DNA of 64,000 nt from Bacteroidota bacterium. Lineage in GTDB: Bacteria; Bacteroidota; Bacteroidia; Sphingobacteriales; Sphingobacteriaceae. The notes under the pieces are model-generated. The model saw only the letters and a list, made by a program, of their open reading frames with translations. It searched no databases and was not told where the DNA came from. This document shows, one piece after another, positions 24,105 to 33,671 of this stretch. Position numbers and translations under genes: made by a program. The DNA lies in NCBI GenBank assembly GCA_026224775.1, contig JAMFRP010000026.1, positions 372,001 to 436,000 of the forward strand, given 5' to 3'. Numbering within the stretch: position 1 is the stretch's first letter; each line of letters starts with the position of its first letter.

Positions 24105-25556
24105 TTGCAGGTGAAAAAAATAGAAGCAATCAACACAAACACATCACGGTATCCTTATCAATTGAAAAAGTTTATCCTTTCTTCAGAGCATCTAAGCATT
24201 TTAAAATACACACTGCGTTGGACGCTATTGGTAGTTCCAGTAGCCATAGTAATAGGCAGTATGGTAGCCTTTTTTTTATGGCTGTTAACATGGGCAATCC
24301 ATTACCGTTTCGCGCATACCTGGCTGTTGTTTTTACTACCTTTAGCCGGTGTATTGATTCATTTTATATATCAATGGGTGGGCAAATCATCCGAAAAAGG
24401 CAATAACCTCATTATTGATGAAATCCATGAACCCGGCGCAGGGGTACCGCCACGCATGGGCCCTATCATTTTAATCACCACTGTAATTACGCATCTGTTC
24501 GGCGGTTCTGCAGGCAGAGAGGGTACAGCGGTACAAATAGGGGGCAGCATTGCTGCGCTATTTGGCAACTGGTTTAAATTGACGGGCGATGACCTGCGCA
24601 TGTTGCTTACGGCGGGGATAGCAGCGGGCTTTGGCGCCGTATTTGGTACACCGTTAACAGGAGCGGTATTTGCACTGGAAGTATTAACCATTGGCCGGAT
24701 AAAATATGATGCGTTATTACCCGCATTAATTGCCAGTATTGTTGCAGATATTACCGTTGGCGCATGGCATATCCATCATACGGCCTACCACATTGATATT
24801 ATAGCTAAAACGCCATATTTTTTATCGGAATATTTGCCGATGGATCTGTTATTGATTGCCAAGGTGATCGTAGCATCCATTGCCTTTGGTTTGGCTAGTT
24901 ATCTGTTTGCTATCATGGTACACGAGATTAAAGCAGGCTTTTTAAAGATTTTCAGTATTAGATGGTTAATCCCTGTTTTTGGTGGATTGATACTGATTGG
25001 ACTAACCTATGCAATAGGCAAACCCGACTATTTAAGTTTGGGTGTAGATGCGCAATATCCGGGGGCGGTAACTATCCCATCTTCATTTCATGCCCATGGT
25101 TCCGATACCTGGAGCTGGTTATGGAAAACTATTTATACAACGATTACCTTAGGAACAGGTTTTAAAGGGGGAGAGGTAACACCCTTATTCTATATAGGAT
25201 CAACATTAGGTAATACTTTGTCGGGATTATTGAATGCACCGGTAAGCTTGTTTGCGGCATTGGGCTTCATCGCAGTATTCGCCGGGGCTACTAATACACC
25301 ATTGGCCTGTACATTTATGGGGATTGAGCTTTTTGGCGGGAATTATGCATTGCTATTTGCTATTGCCTGCTTTACAGCTTATTTTTTTAGCGGTAATTCC
25401 GGTATTTATTCATCGCAAACTATCGCGGTACCTAAAATCTTAGATAGCTATTTTTCGGGCGAAAGTAGTTTAGGAGAGGCGAATAAACGCCGTGGCTATA
25501 TCCATCAAAAGCTATATAAATACCGCATCAAGGCACTAAATAAAACAGATAAATAG
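24105..25556 (+). CDS. ClC family chloride channel/antiporter
   Basis: A 483-residue membrane protein of the voltage-gated chloride channel family. The selectivity/gating helix reads GGSAGREGTAVQIGGS, with the gating glutamate E139. The helix after it has FGTPLTGAVFALEVL, with the internal glutamate of H+/Cl- exchangers. The later GTGFKGGEVTPLFYIG corresponds to the GxFxP region. There is no CBS domain. The presence of both glutamates favours proton-coupled exchange (inference). No ATG is available at the N-terminus: TTG 24105 or GTG 24111 must be used. Confidence 0.9.
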   Translation: MQVKKIEAINTNTSRYPYQLKKFILSSEHLSILKYTLRWTLLVVPVAIVIGSMVAFFLWLLTWAIHYRFAHTWLLFLLPLAGVLIHFIYQWVGKSSEKGNNLIIDEIHEPGAGVPPRMGPIILITTVITHLFGGSAGREGTAVQIGGSIAALFGNWFKLTGDDLRMLLTAGIAAGFGAVFGTPLTGAVFALEVLTIGRIKYDALLPALIASIVADITVGAWHIHHTAYHIDIIAKTPYFLSEYLPMDLLLIAKVIVASIAFGLASYLFAIMVHEIKAGFLKIFSIRWLIPVFGGLILIGLTYAIGKPDYLSLGVDAQYPGAVTIPSSFHAHGSDTWSWLWKTIYTTITLGTGFKGGEVTPLFYIGSTLGNTLSGLLNAPVSLFAALGFIAVFAGATNTPLACTFMGIELFGGNYALLFAIACFTAYFFSGNSGIYSSQTIAVPKILDSYFSGESSLGEANKRRGYIHQKLYKYRIKALNKTDK

Positions 25557-25562
25557 GTATTC

Positions 25563-27692
25563 TTAATAACAAGTAGTTTTGATCAGATCGGGAGCTTCTT
25601 TTGATCCTAGTTGCAGTGCTTTATTCAAATCCTCACAAGCGCTATCCCGATCAGCCATGGCAATTTTAAGCGTTGCACGTGTTAAATAAGCGTCGGCACT
25701 TTTGGGGTTTAGAGTTATGGCTAAATTAAGGTCATATTGCGCTCCTGAAAAATTAGCAAAGAATATTTTCGCAGCGCCACGCTTAATATAGGTCAGCTCA
25801 TTTTTGGGATTGAGCCTGGCCGAATACCTGAAATCAGCATTCATAGATGCAGTGTCCCGCATCATTGCTTCAGCAAGCCCGCGATAAGCGTATACTTTAA
25901 TATTATCCAAATTGGCAAATAGGGCAGAATTATAGTCATCAACAGCGCCGGGATAATTCTTTTGCTTCATTTTAATATTGGCCCGGTAAAAGAACGCATC
26001 ATCGTTGTCATGGTTTAGCTTGATAGCCACCTCCAAATCCTTTAATGCCCCTATATAATCCTTCATCAAGGCTTTTGTGTTTCCACGATTGGCATAAGCA
26101 TCAGATGAGGTGGAATCTAACTTAATAGCGGTATTATAATCATTAATAGCATCGGCATAACTGCCAAGATTACTTTTGGCTACGCCCCGCCAAACATAAA
26201 CGCTCGCGTCTTTTGGGTTTAATGTGATAGCCGAGTTAAACACATTTATGGCATTAACATTTTGCCCGGCAAGTACCATTGCATTCCCGAGCTTAATATG
26301 ACCAACAAAGCTTTCCGGGGCAATCTGAATTATCTTTTTAAAATCTGCCACAGCGCCTATGTAATCATCAAGCTTTAATCTGAAAGTACCACGGTTCAGA
26401 TAAACATTTTTATTGCTGGTGTTTAATTCTACAGCTTTATCAAAATCCTGCGCCGCACCTATATTGTTATTTTGCTTGTTTCGCAAATTACCGCGGGACA
26501 GATATACATATTCGTTTTTGGTATGATTAGTAATCACAAAATTAAAATCAGTCATCGCGCTTGCGGTATCTTTCAATTCCACTTCAGCTTTTCCACGTAC
26601 ATAGGTTGCACCCAAATTGTTTGGATCGATACCAAGCGCAGCATTGGCATCATTAAGCGCTCCATTAAAATCACGTGTGTTTATTTTTGCATCGCCACGG
26701 TTTTGTAAAGCTTCGACATACTGTGGGTTAAGTTGAATAGCCTGATCAAAATCCTGTATAGCACCCTTTGCATCTTCAAGATTTAATTTTGCTTTGCCGC
26801 GGTATAAATATAAGGCTGCATTCTGCGGATCTTGTGCTATGGCCTTATCGTAGTAAACAATAGATTCTTTGTACTGATTAGCATTACTCATGGCATTTGC
26901 CATGTAATAGTATAAATTGGCAGTGCTATGGTTAATGCTTGCTGCTAAAGTGTAATCATCAACAGCTCCTTTAAAATTTTTTAAGTTTACTTTAGCATTA
27001 GCCCTGTAGAATATCGCTTTGGCATTTCGTGGATTTAGTTTCAACGTAAGATTATAATCCGCGATAGCGCCATTATAATCCTGGATATTGCCTTTTGAAT
27101 TAGCTCTATAAAACAACAGATCAGCATCATTAGGTCTTAACCTCGCTGCAATGTCATAATCAACAATAGCACCCTTGTTGTCGTTTAAATTTGTTTTGGC
27201 TACGCCACGATATTCGTACAGATCAGCATTATTGGGTTTGAGTTCAATGGCATGGGTAAAGTCCTGTACCGCGCCGCTGTAATCGCCGGAGTTACTTTTG
27301 GCATTGGCCCGGTAATGATATAAATCAGCATTATTAGGTTGTAAGACTAACGCGTTAGTAAAATCGGTAATAGCGTTACTGTAGTCTTTTAGGTTAGCAT
27401 AAGCATTTGCCCGGTAATTACTGGCGTTAGGGTAAGATGGATTGAGTGCCAAAGTTTGGGTAAAATCTTTTACGGCATCCTGATCATCATGCTGGTTGCT
27501 GTAGGCGTTAGCACGATAAAAATAGGTATTGGCATCTTTAGGGTTTATTTCGATAGCCTTGGTAAAAGCGGAAATTGCTGTTGCATAATCCTTTCTTCCA
27601 GCGGCCTGGTTGCCATTTTGTATATAAGTATCGGTTGTTTGTGCTAATACGCAGTATGGTAACAGGAAAAGAACAAAGAATATTTTTTTCAT
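25563..27692 (-). CDS. Secreted tetratricopeptide repeat protein (about 20 TPRs)
   Basis: A 709-residue exported protein made almost only of tandem 34-residue TPR units. I start at 27692, where MKKIFFVLFLLPYCVLA gives a signal peptide cleaved before Q; an ATG four codons upstream is less good. Typical units are DYSGAVQDFTHAIELKPNNA and NYNGAIADYNLTLKLNPRNA type, with the canonical A8, G8, Y11, A20 and P32 residues; I count about 20 copies. No catalytic domain is present, so it is a scaffold or binding protein in the periplasm or cell envelope; the partner is unknown. It is convergent with the ClC gene, with 6 bases between the stops. Confidence 0.9.
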   Translation of the reverse strand: MKKIFFVLFLLPYCVLAQTTDTYIQNGNQAAGRKDYATAISAFTKAIEINPKDANTYFYRANAYSNQHDDQDAVKDFTQTLALNPSYPNASNYRANAYANLKDYSNAITDFTNALVLQPNNADLYHYRANAKSNSGDYSGAVQDFTHAIELKPNNADLYEYRGVAKTNLNDNKGAIVDYDIAARLRPNDADLLFYRANSKGNIQDYNGAIADYNLTLKLNPRNAKAIFYRANAKVNLKNFKGAVDDYTLAASINHSTANLYYYMANAMSNANQYKESIVYYDKAIAQDPQNAALYLYRGKAKLNLEDAKGAIQDFDQAIQLNPQYVEALQNRGDAKINTRDFNGALNDANAALGIDPNNLGATYVRGKAEVELKDTASAMTDFNFVITNHTKNEYVYLSRGNLRNKQNNNIGAAQDFDKAVELNTSNKNVYLNRGTFRLKLDDYIGAVADFKKIIQIAPESFVGHIKLGNAMVLAGQNVNAINVFNSAITLNPKDASVYVWRGVAKSNLGSYADAINDYNTAIKLDSTSSDAYANRGNTKALMKDYIGALKDLEVAIKLNHDNDDAFFYRANIKMKQKNYPGAVDDYNSALFANLDNIKVYAYRGLAEAMMRDTASMNADFRYSARLNPKNELTYIKRGAAKIFFANFSGAQYDLNLAITLNPKSADAYLTRATLKIAMADRDSACEDLNKALQLGSKEAPDLIKTTCY

Positions 27693-27806
27693 AAAAATGA
27701 GCAAATCTTAACAGGGGCTTAAGTCGACTTTTAATAGCCAATGTATAATTTAACCGCATATACGTAATTGTATAGCAGAAGTTTTGTTTAAACAGATTTT
27801 GCGCAG

Positions 27807-28028
27807 CTAAGTTTTAAGTGTTTTTTGTTTGTTTTGTAACATGATGAATGCTTTGCCCGCTCTTACTTTATGGGTATCCTCCTGTTTGGCAGATCCTACC
27901 CAATCGCAATATCCTTGTTTATATGATTTCGACAGGCTCTCAAAAAAAACGTTTGCCTCGGTGTCGTTATCTAACAATATTTGTAGCTCGGTAGGTGTAC
28001 CATCAATATGTTCTCCCTTTTTAAGCAT
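27807..28028 (-). CDS. Small YdeI/OmpD-associated-like protein
   Basis: A 73-residue cytoplasmic protein resembling the C-terminal domain of the YdeI/OmdA family: FFESLSKSYKQGYCDWVGSA, then a KQEDTHKVRAGKAF segment. In that family this module follows a DUF1801/OmdA domain; here it stands alone with a short PTELQILLDND lead. Function is unknown beyond the family name (bacteriocin protection was proposed for relatives). It lies 14 bases after the UBP-type zinc finger gene on the same strand, likely one operon. Confidence 0.7.
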   Translation of the reverse strand: MLKKGEHIDGTPTELQILLDNDTEANVFFESLSKSYKQGYCDWVGSAKQEDTHKVRAGKAFIMLQNKQKTLKT

Positions 28029-28042
28029 ATGGGTTATATAAA

Positions 28043-28315
28043 TTAATATTCAACAAATTGTTCGTCCGGGTAACACCATAACCAACGTTCACCTGGCTGT
28101 GCCGAAGAGATTACAGGATGGTGGCTCTGATTGTAATGCTTGGTCATGTGTTTGGATGGTGAATCATCACAACACAAAGTAACCCCGCAAGTTTGGCATA
28201 CACGTAAATGCACCCAGGTACCATTATGTTTTATGCATTCCTCACAAACGTTATCCTCGCTAATTTTTACACTTTTTATGGCTTTTATATGAGCGCAAAC
28301 AGATTGATCTTCCAT
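28043..28315 (-). CDS. UBP-type zinc finger protein
   Basis: A 90-residue protein that is a single ZnF-UBP module: CAHIK, CEECI, WVHLRVCQTCGVTLCCD, and the histidine segment KHMTKHYNQSHHPV provide the full Cys/His zinc-ligand set. The module continues through GERWLWCYPDE. In eukaryotes this domain binds the ubiquitin C-terminus; stand-alone bacterial versions are widespread but their ligand is not established. Upstream of the YdeI-like gene on the same strand. Confidence 0.88.
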   Translation of the reverse strand: MEDQSVCAHIKAIKSVKISEDNVCEECIKHNGTWVHLRVCQTCGVTLCCDDSPSKHMTKHYNQSHHPVISSAQPGERWLWCYPDEQFVEY

Positions 28316-28513
28316 ATTTAAAGATAATATAAATTAAACAGATTTATAATTACCGTTTTATAATTTGTTATTGAATGGTACAGTTAACAGGATTTAATCA
28401 ATGCTAAATATTTTTAATTATTGATTGTTGAATTTCAACTTTTACCATGTTGTTTTTCTGTAACTCATTAATGTTGTTTACATTAGGTGAATATTCTAAA
28501 CTTTATACTAATT

Positions 28514-29329
28514 ATGAAATTAAACCTTACCCGAATATTTATTGTTTTACTTGCAGTTGTATTTTGTTATTCAGCCTGTAAAAAAGCAGCAACTAAACCT
28601 GGTTCAACTTCACCTATAACTGATGCAGATGCAGCAAAACAAATTGCGCTGAGTTTAAATCAGTCACTTACCGGCCAATTGGGTGGTACCAATATCAATG
28701 ATGGCGCAAAAGCACCATCAAGTATTGTAGCAGGTAAAAAAACGAAAACAGTTAATTCACTTAATCCATTATGCGGATATGTGATTGATACCGCTTATAC
28801 GCATTTAGTTTTACCCGGCGATACTACCGAATGGCTTAGCGGTAAGTTTCATTTTGTATACAATTGCAGCTCGAGCTATGTTGATGGCTACACCGTGTAT
28901 GATAGCTTGAAAGTTGAAAATTACAGCCCAACCTTTTTGGATGAATACACTAACGTTCAAAACTATACTTTTAAAGCAACAGATGATACATATCAATCAG
29001 CTACGCTTAATGGTTCAATTGTTACCTCAATTTCGCATGAGGGTATTACGCCGCCTCAAATTCAAAATCAATTCACCTCGGTTGATTGTAACTACCAATT
29101 AAAAGGTTTGCTAGTTGTAAACGGATCTGGCACTACAGATATAACCGAAGGTACAGCAACTTTTACATCTGAGGTTAGAGAATCTGACGGACCGGTTGGT
29201 TCCAAAACTTATGTTGTTGATTATGCAGGCTCTATTCAATACCTGGGGAACCATCAGGCAAATTTAATTATAACCGGGGGGCATACTTACTTAATCAACT
29301 TTGTTACCGGTTCAGTTACACAGGAATAA
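28514..29329 (+). CDS. Hypothetical lipoprotein
   Basis: A 271-residue protein that I do not recognise beyond its lipoprotein signal: MKLNLTRIFIVLLAVVFCYSAC, lipid Cys22, followed by KK. I start at 28514 because the ATG nine codons upstream would put extra residues before the signal. The mature part is beta-rich with many Ser/Thr/Tyr, has two cysteines in LCGYVID and YNCSSS type contexts, and shows no enzyme motif. It has its own terminator; neighbours give no clue. Confidence 0.75.
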   Translation: MKLNLTRIFIVLLAVVFCYSACKKAATKPGSTSPITDADAAKQIALSLNQSLTGQLGGTNINDGAKAPSSIVAGKKTKTVNSLNPLCGYVIDTAYTHLVLPGDTTEWLSGKFHFVYNCSSSYVDGYTVYDSLKVENYSPTFLDEYTNVQNYTFKATDDTYQSATLNGSIVTSISHEGITPPQIQNQFTSVDCNYQLKGLLVVNGSGTTDITEGTATFTSEVRESDGPVGSKTYVVDYAGSIQYLGNHQANLIITGGHTYLINFVTGSVTQE

Positions 29330-29350
29330 TATAACAAAATAACGCTATAA

Positions 29351-29387
29351 AAAAGCTCTTTTCAAATTACTGAAAAGAGCTTTTTTG
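29351..29387. terminator. Bidirectional intrinsic terminator
   Basis: AAAAGCTCTTTTCA (29351-29364) pairs perfectly with TGAAAAGAGCTTTT (29371-29384), with an A-run before and a T-run after, between convergent genes. Confidence 0.88.
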
Positions 29388-29402
29388 TTTATGTTGATTT
29401 AA

Positions 29403-29927
29403 CTAGTGTGCCTTCATCCTAAAGCCTAACCACACATTAAATGTTCCGGTAATAAAAAAAGCTACAGCTATAAATGTAATAAGCGTGATCGAGCCAAAAA
29501 AGGCATTGAAAATAATCATCAAACCAAATATCACGATAATGATGCCGCTTATAGTCAATATCAGTGATTTTCCTAAAGTACGTGAAAAGCTGATCAACGA
29601 AAACCCGCGAAGGAGAAACCAGATACCTACAATAATACGTAATATGGCCACACCTGCGGCTACGTGGCCCATAAGCACCAGGCCGAGTATCAAATCAACT
29701 ATACCTAAAAATATATGCCAGCCACGATTGGTCTCGGTTCGATCCCTAACAGCGTGAAGCAATTCGCCTAATCCGGCGATAAAGATGACCAACCCGAAAA
29801 AGAAACCTAAAGCTACAAAGCTTGTAAGCGGTGAAGCAATCATCCAGATACTTACTAAAATAAAAAGTATCCCTCTTAATAAAAATACCCACCAATGGCG
29901 GAGACGGCGGTCGACTGATAAATCCAT
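29403..29927 (-). CDS. HdeD family membrane protein (DUF308)
   Basis: A 174-residue inner-membrane protein with six hydrophobic segments and the DUF308 repeats: HWWVFLLRGILFILVSIW, GIVDLILGLVLMGHVAAG and SGIIIVIFGLMIIFNA. I start at 29927 (MDLSVDRRLRHW); an upstream frame extends further, to 29990, without family similarity. HdeD proteins are linked to acid resistance in E. coli; the molecular activity is not known. Confidence 0.87.
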   Translation of the reverse strand: MDLSVDRRLRHWWVFLLRGILFILVSIWMIASPLTSFVALGFFFGLVIFIAGLGELLHAVRDRTETNRGWHIFLGIVDLILGLVLMGHVAAGVAILRIIVGIWFLLRGFSLISFSRTLGKSLILTISGIIIVIFGLMIIFNAFFGSITLITFIAVAFFITGTFNVWLGFRMKAH

Positions 29928-30034
29928 GTGTTTGTTTTTTATTTTCAACCAACATAATAGGTAAATGTTTGTGTAGTTGATAGTTTGCACATGAAATTTT
30001 TAGTGTATAGATTTATTATTATAAAATCAGGGTT

Positions 30035-30439
30035 ATGAAAAATCAATTTAAAACAGCCTTTGCGCCAGTATTATACATACCAACCGGTACTATTGATATT
30101 GATTTTTATAAAAATGCCTTTGGCGCTATCGAACTACGCAGATTTAGCAATGATGATGGTAGCATACACGTTGTCGAGTTCACTATTGATGTCGCGATGT
30201 TTCATCTGCACGAGGAAAACTATATTAAAAGGGCGTTCAGCCCGCAAAGTTGTAATGGTACAACAACTAACATTGGTTTAATGGTTGATAATGTGGATTC
30301 GGTAATGTCACAAGCCCTGGCTGCCGGTGCAAAAGAAATATCGCCCGCGCAGGACTATGATTATGGTTTCCGGCAGGGTGATATTATAGATCCATTTGGT
30401 CATCACTGGACAATACAAAAGGTGATTGAACAATACTAA
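30035..30439 (+). CDS. VOC family (PhnB/glyoxalase-like) protein
   Basis: A 134-residue protein with the beta-alpha-beta-beta-beta repeats of the vicinal oxygen chelate fold: PVLYIPTGTIDIDFYKNAFGA, the DGSIHVVEFTI strand, then NIGLMVDNVDSVMSQALAAGA and the DPFGHHWTIQK end. The PhnB-like subgroup contains many uncharacterised proteins with or without metal. No function is assigned. It stands alone, convergent with the reductase gene. Confidence 0.82.
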   Translation: MKNQFKTAFAPVLYIPTGTIDIDFYKNAFGAIELRRFSNDDGSIHVVEFTIDVAMFHLHEENYIKRAFSPQSCNGTTTNIGLMVDNVDSVMSQALAAGAKEISPAQDYDYGFRQGDIIDPFGHHWTIQKVIEQY

Positions 30440-30448
30440 TCTTTTTAA

Positions 30449-31306
30449 TTATTTGTGATCTACCTGCTTTATTATGGCAATAATATCCTCGTTACCATAC
30501 TCAACCTCTGCTTGCTGAAAGGTTTGATACACAGTTTCACCAAGCGGTGTAGAAAGCCCAATATCTTTTGCCAATCGCAAATCCTTAGCAATTAGCTTCA
30601 ATGCAAATGCAGCCTTGTAATTATCGTTAACAATAGCATCGCCTTTTATTTTACCAAATGCGCTGCCTAAAGCACTGTTGTTAATCAGCGTAGTTAAATC
30701 GCCGGGATCAATACCATTATTCCGCGCTAAAATAACGGCTTCTGCTAAACCTTGTGCAGCAATACCTAATAATGTATTGATAGCAAGTTTGGCAACATTG
30801 CCTGCGCCACTATCGCCAATCCGTATGGCTAGTTTGCCTAATTTTTCCAGCACAGGTTTAACTTGTTCAAAGGCAGTAACGTCACCGCCAACCATTACCA
30901 CTAAAGAGCCTTCCTGGGCTTGTTTCACGCTACCTGATACCGGCGCATCCAAATAATGATTTCCTTGATCTAAACATTTAACCCCAACTTCCTTACTGAT
31001 AGCGGGCGATACGGTGCTCATGTTGATGATAACTTTGCCGGATGTTTTCGCGTCCAACAAACCATCATCTCCATAAAAAATATCTTTTATTGCTTTATCA
31101 TCCGATACCATGATGATGATCACATCGGTTTGTTGTATTAATGCAGATGGAGTAGGGGCAGTTGTTGCTCCCTGTGCTTTAATGGCAGCTTCTTTTTCTT
31201 TGGTCCGATTATATACGGTTACATTGTAATTTGCTTTTATCAATTGCTGCGACATTGGGTTACCCATTGTCCCAAGGCCTATCCAGCCGATTTTTGTTGT
31301 GCTCAT
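30449..31306 (-). CDS. 3-hydroxyisobutyrate dehydrogenase family NAD(P)-dependent reductase
   Basis: A 285-residue beta-hydroxyacid dehydrogenase. The Rossmann motif GLGTMGNPM is at 10-18, the substrate-binding motif DAPVSGSVKQAQEG is in the middle, and the catalytic lysine is in GAGNVAKLAINTLL. The YNRTKEK segment after beta 2 suggests NADPH preference, as in GarR/glyoxylate and succinic semialdehyde reductases (inference). The substrate is not determined by sequence. Confidence 0.9.
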   Translation of the reverse strand: MSTTKIGWIGLGTMGNPMSQQLIKANYNVTVYNRTKEKEAAIKAQGATTAPTPSALIQQTDVIIIMVSDDKAIKDIFYGDDGLLDAKTSGKVIINMSTVSPAISKEVGVKCLDQGNHYLDAPVSGSVKQAQEGSLVVMVGGDVTAFEQVKPVLEKLGKLAIRIGDSGAGNVAKLAINTLLGIAAQGLAEAVILARNNGIDPGDLTTLINNSALGSAFGKIKGDAIVNDNYKAAFALKLIAKDLRLAKDIGLSTPLGETVYQTFQQAEVEYGNEDIIAIIKQVDHK

Positions 31307-31330
31307 ATTTTCAGGTAGATGATTGCAAAT

Positions 31331-32491
31331 TTACTGTTGCTTATTCATTAATGCAGCGTTAAATTTCAATAGTAACGTAAATATATCGTTGTATTTATTC
31401 ATTGGCAGTGTTGCGCTTATATCATAAATATCGTGGTAGGCTTTTATACCCCCAAGTGTATAAATATAAAAAGCAGGGACATCATTTTTTGAAAAAAAAT
31501 AATGATCGCTGTTAGCCGCTTTACCTCTTGAATTTACCTTTGCCAATACCCCGTTTTTGTTATTAATTTGCTTTAATATATTGAACTCTTTAGGGTAAAT
31601 GGTGGCATTAACAACGGTAATGCCATCAATTCCTGTGCCTTCCAGATCCAAATTAACTAAAAACCTAATATTCTTTAATGGTACCAATGGATGCTCTGTA
31701 AAATATTTCGATCCCAACAAACCAATTTCTTCACCAGAAAAGAGTATAAAAGCCATTGTATAAGGTTGGGGATGTGCCGCGTAATATTTAGCCAGTGATA
31801 ATACTTGTGCAACACCGCTTGCATTATCGTTAGCTCCAGGGAAGAAGGTTTTTCTGCCCATGCCGCCCAAGTGGTCATAATGCGCTGTATAGACTATAAC
31901 CGAATCGGGCTTTAACGTGCCTTTAACTACGCCACAAATGTTTGCAACTTTAAAATTGGTTATCAGCTTACTTTTAATATTAATACTGATGGAAGCCGGT
32001 TTAGGCTTAAACAAGTTTTTGTTAACCTCAATTATAGTGTAATCATTAACTTTTTGCTCTGCCGACCAGGTTAGTTTATTCTCTTTTACTACCATAACCC
32101 TATTTGCAACATCAACAAAATGTGTGCTGTCTTGCTGTTCCAGTTTTACCGTTTTTTTTATTCCCTGGCTTTCCGGACTTACAATAAAATCTTGCCCGGG
32201 TATTAGTGGCTTTCCGTTAATGGCTACATCCATTTTCCCGGGATAAGTATTTACCGAATAAGAAAAAGGCTGTAAAAAACTTTTACCATCCATCGGTTTA
32301 AGTCCACTGCTTTTAAACTGCGCGGTTAAATATTTTTCGGCTTTTTGCAAGCCATGTTTGGTGTATCCTCTGCCCCAAAAGTGACGTGAAGACAAAGTGT
32401 CGACTATTTTTCGTGCAGAAACCTTGTCCTGTGCCAAAAGTAGCTTCGATGAAAACAGAAGCAGTAAAAGTAAGGTTAGTTTGATCTTCAT
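31331..32491 (-). CDS. Secreted M28 family zinc metallopeptidase
   Basis: A 386-residue exported peptidase with the signal MKIKLTLLLLLLFSSKLLLA, cleaved before Q. The co-catalytic zinc ligands are all visible: the His in TAHYDHLGGMG, the Asp in GANDNASGVA, the Glu pair in FSGEEIGLLGS, the Asp in VNLDLEGTG and the His in NSDHYFFSK. This is the aminopeptidase Y/M28 type. It ends 24 bases before the reductase gene start on the same strand, so the two may be co-transcribed. Confidence 0.92.
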   Translation of the reverse strand: MKIKLTLLLLLLFSSKLLLAQDKVSARKIVDTLSSRHFWGRGYTKHGLQKAEKYLTAQFKSSGLKPMDGKSFLQPFSYSVNTYPGKMDVAINGKPLIPGQDFIVSPESQGIKKTVKLEQQDSTHFVDVANRVMVVKENKLTWSAEQKVNDYTIIEVNKNLFKPKPASISINIKSKLITNFKVANICGVVKGTLKPDSVIVYTAHYDHLGGMGRKTFFPGANDNASGVAQVLSLAKYYAAHPQPYTMAFILFSGEEIGLLGSKYFTEHPLVPLKNIRFLVNLDLEGTGIDGITVVNATIYPKEFNILKQINNKNGVLAKVNSRGKAANSDHYFFSKNDVPAFYIYTLGGIKAYHDIYDISATLPMNKYNDIFTLLLKFNAALMNKQQ

Positions 32492-32560
32492 TTAATACCA
32501 ATAGCCAATCAATATAATAAAATGTTTTATCCTTGCCGTAATCAGGTATATAAAGAAATA

Positions 32561-33382
32561 CTAGTTTTTAGTCACTAAAACCCAGTCAACCTGCATTAGC
32601 GCTTTGCCTTGTTTAATTTTATCAACACTGCTTTGTGATAAGCCATAATATGGAGTAGTGACTTTATTAACACCGTAGGGGTAACCGCCACCCAATGCGA
32701 AGTTTAATATGATATATTTAGGATTATCATAAGCCCAGCGGCCATAATGTTCAACCATTGCTCGTGTAACAGTGTAAGTAACTTTTCCGTCCACACTAAA
32801 AATCATGTGGTCGGCAGTCCAATCAACGCTATATACGTGCCATTGGGTAACATCAATCCCTTGCGGAAAATGGAATCTATAAGCAATTGGCGTATTGCCA
32901 AAATAACCCGGCCCGTGCATGGCATGGCTCACCCATGAAGAATCACCAACAGTTTCCATCATATCTATTTCGCCGCAGTCTGGCCATTTACCTTCACCCA
33001 ATGCCCAAAAGGCAGGCCATAAACCAGCACCGCTACTCATCTTTATACGTGCGGATGCTGTTCCATAAGTAAATTCGAATTTTGAACGTGTGTTAATACG
33101 CCCTGAAAGAAAATCATATTTTCGTTGCTTATCGCTAACGTAATCCTGATGGTACACTGGTTTTATTTCTAATTCACCATCTTTTTGAGCAAGTACAGAT
33201 ATTGAATCTACATAAGCTTGTTGTTCATTATTAACAGTATTGCCGGTAACTTCAACATTCCACTTTGCCCTATTAAGCGAAGTATTGTTAAAGTCTTCAA
33301 AAAATAAAGTATCGGGTTTATTTTGCGCAACTGCTAAATGTGAAAGGAAAAGAACAAACACACATGAGCAAAAATATTTCAT
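32561..33382 (-). CDS. Glycoside hydrolase family 16 (laminarinase-like)
   Basis: A 273-residue exported enzyme with the signal MKYFCSCVFVLFLSHLAVA, cleaved before Q. The retaining catalytic motif EIDMME is at 138-143 (nucleophile E138, acid/base E143) in WPDCGEIDMMETVG. Aromatic residues of the cleft are in GLWPAFWALGEG and WHVYSVDWTADHM. The beta-bulge form ExDxxE fits beta-1,3-glucanases of GH16. It sits just upstream of, and divergent from, the exopolysaccharide locus, so it could trim a polysaccharide, but its own substrate is unknown. Confidence 0.92.
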   Translation of the reverse strand: MKYFCSCVFVLFLSHLAVAQNKPDTLFFEDFNNTSLNRAKWNVEVTGNTVNNEQQAYVDSISVLAQKDGELEIKPVYHQDYVSDKQRKYDFLSGRINTRSKFEFTYGTASARIKMSSGAGLWPAFWALGEGKWPDCGEIDMMETVGDSSWVSHAMHGPGYFGNTPIAYRFHFPQGIDVTQWHVYSVDWTADHMIFSVDGKVTYTVTRAMVEHYGRWAYDNPKYIILNFALGGGYPYGVNKVTTPYYGLSQSSVDKIKQGKALMQVDWVLVTKN

Positions 33383-33587
33383 AGAAATTTGATAAAAAAC
33401 AAAACTAAATAATTTATTACGGGTTATGCGTACAGTATTTTCAAAAAATATGTTCTGTGATTTTGCTTTATTGCTTCAATAATTGAATTTTTTGTATATT
33501 ATTGAAGCTTGATTTTTAACAATGATAATTAACGACTCTTTAAAATAAAAATAATGTAATTGTAGGCCCACTTGAACTGAATATAAA

Positions 33588-33595
33588 TATATTTG
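33588..33595 (+). promoter_or_regulatory. Upstream -7 box (TATATTTG) toward the exopolysaccharide locus
   Basis: TATATTTG matches TAnnTTTG exactly; TTG at 33560-33562 is 25 bases upstream, slightly long for a -33 partner. It would give a leader of about 150 bases. Confidence 0.4.
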
Positions 33596-33671
33596 CCGGA
33601 TGATTTCCAGATGATTGTGTTTTAAACAGAGCATCACATCATAAAAGTGTCATCAAAAGGTATTTAAATTT

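Noticed and set aside
27829..28041. Plus-strand open frame of 70 codons opposite the YdeI-like gene
   Set aside because: It is the antisense shadow of a gene with clear family similarity and has no domain of its own.
29928..29990. Longer N-terminus for the HdeD family protein
   Set aside because: The added residues are hydrophobic noise before the MDLSVDRRLRHW start typical of the family.
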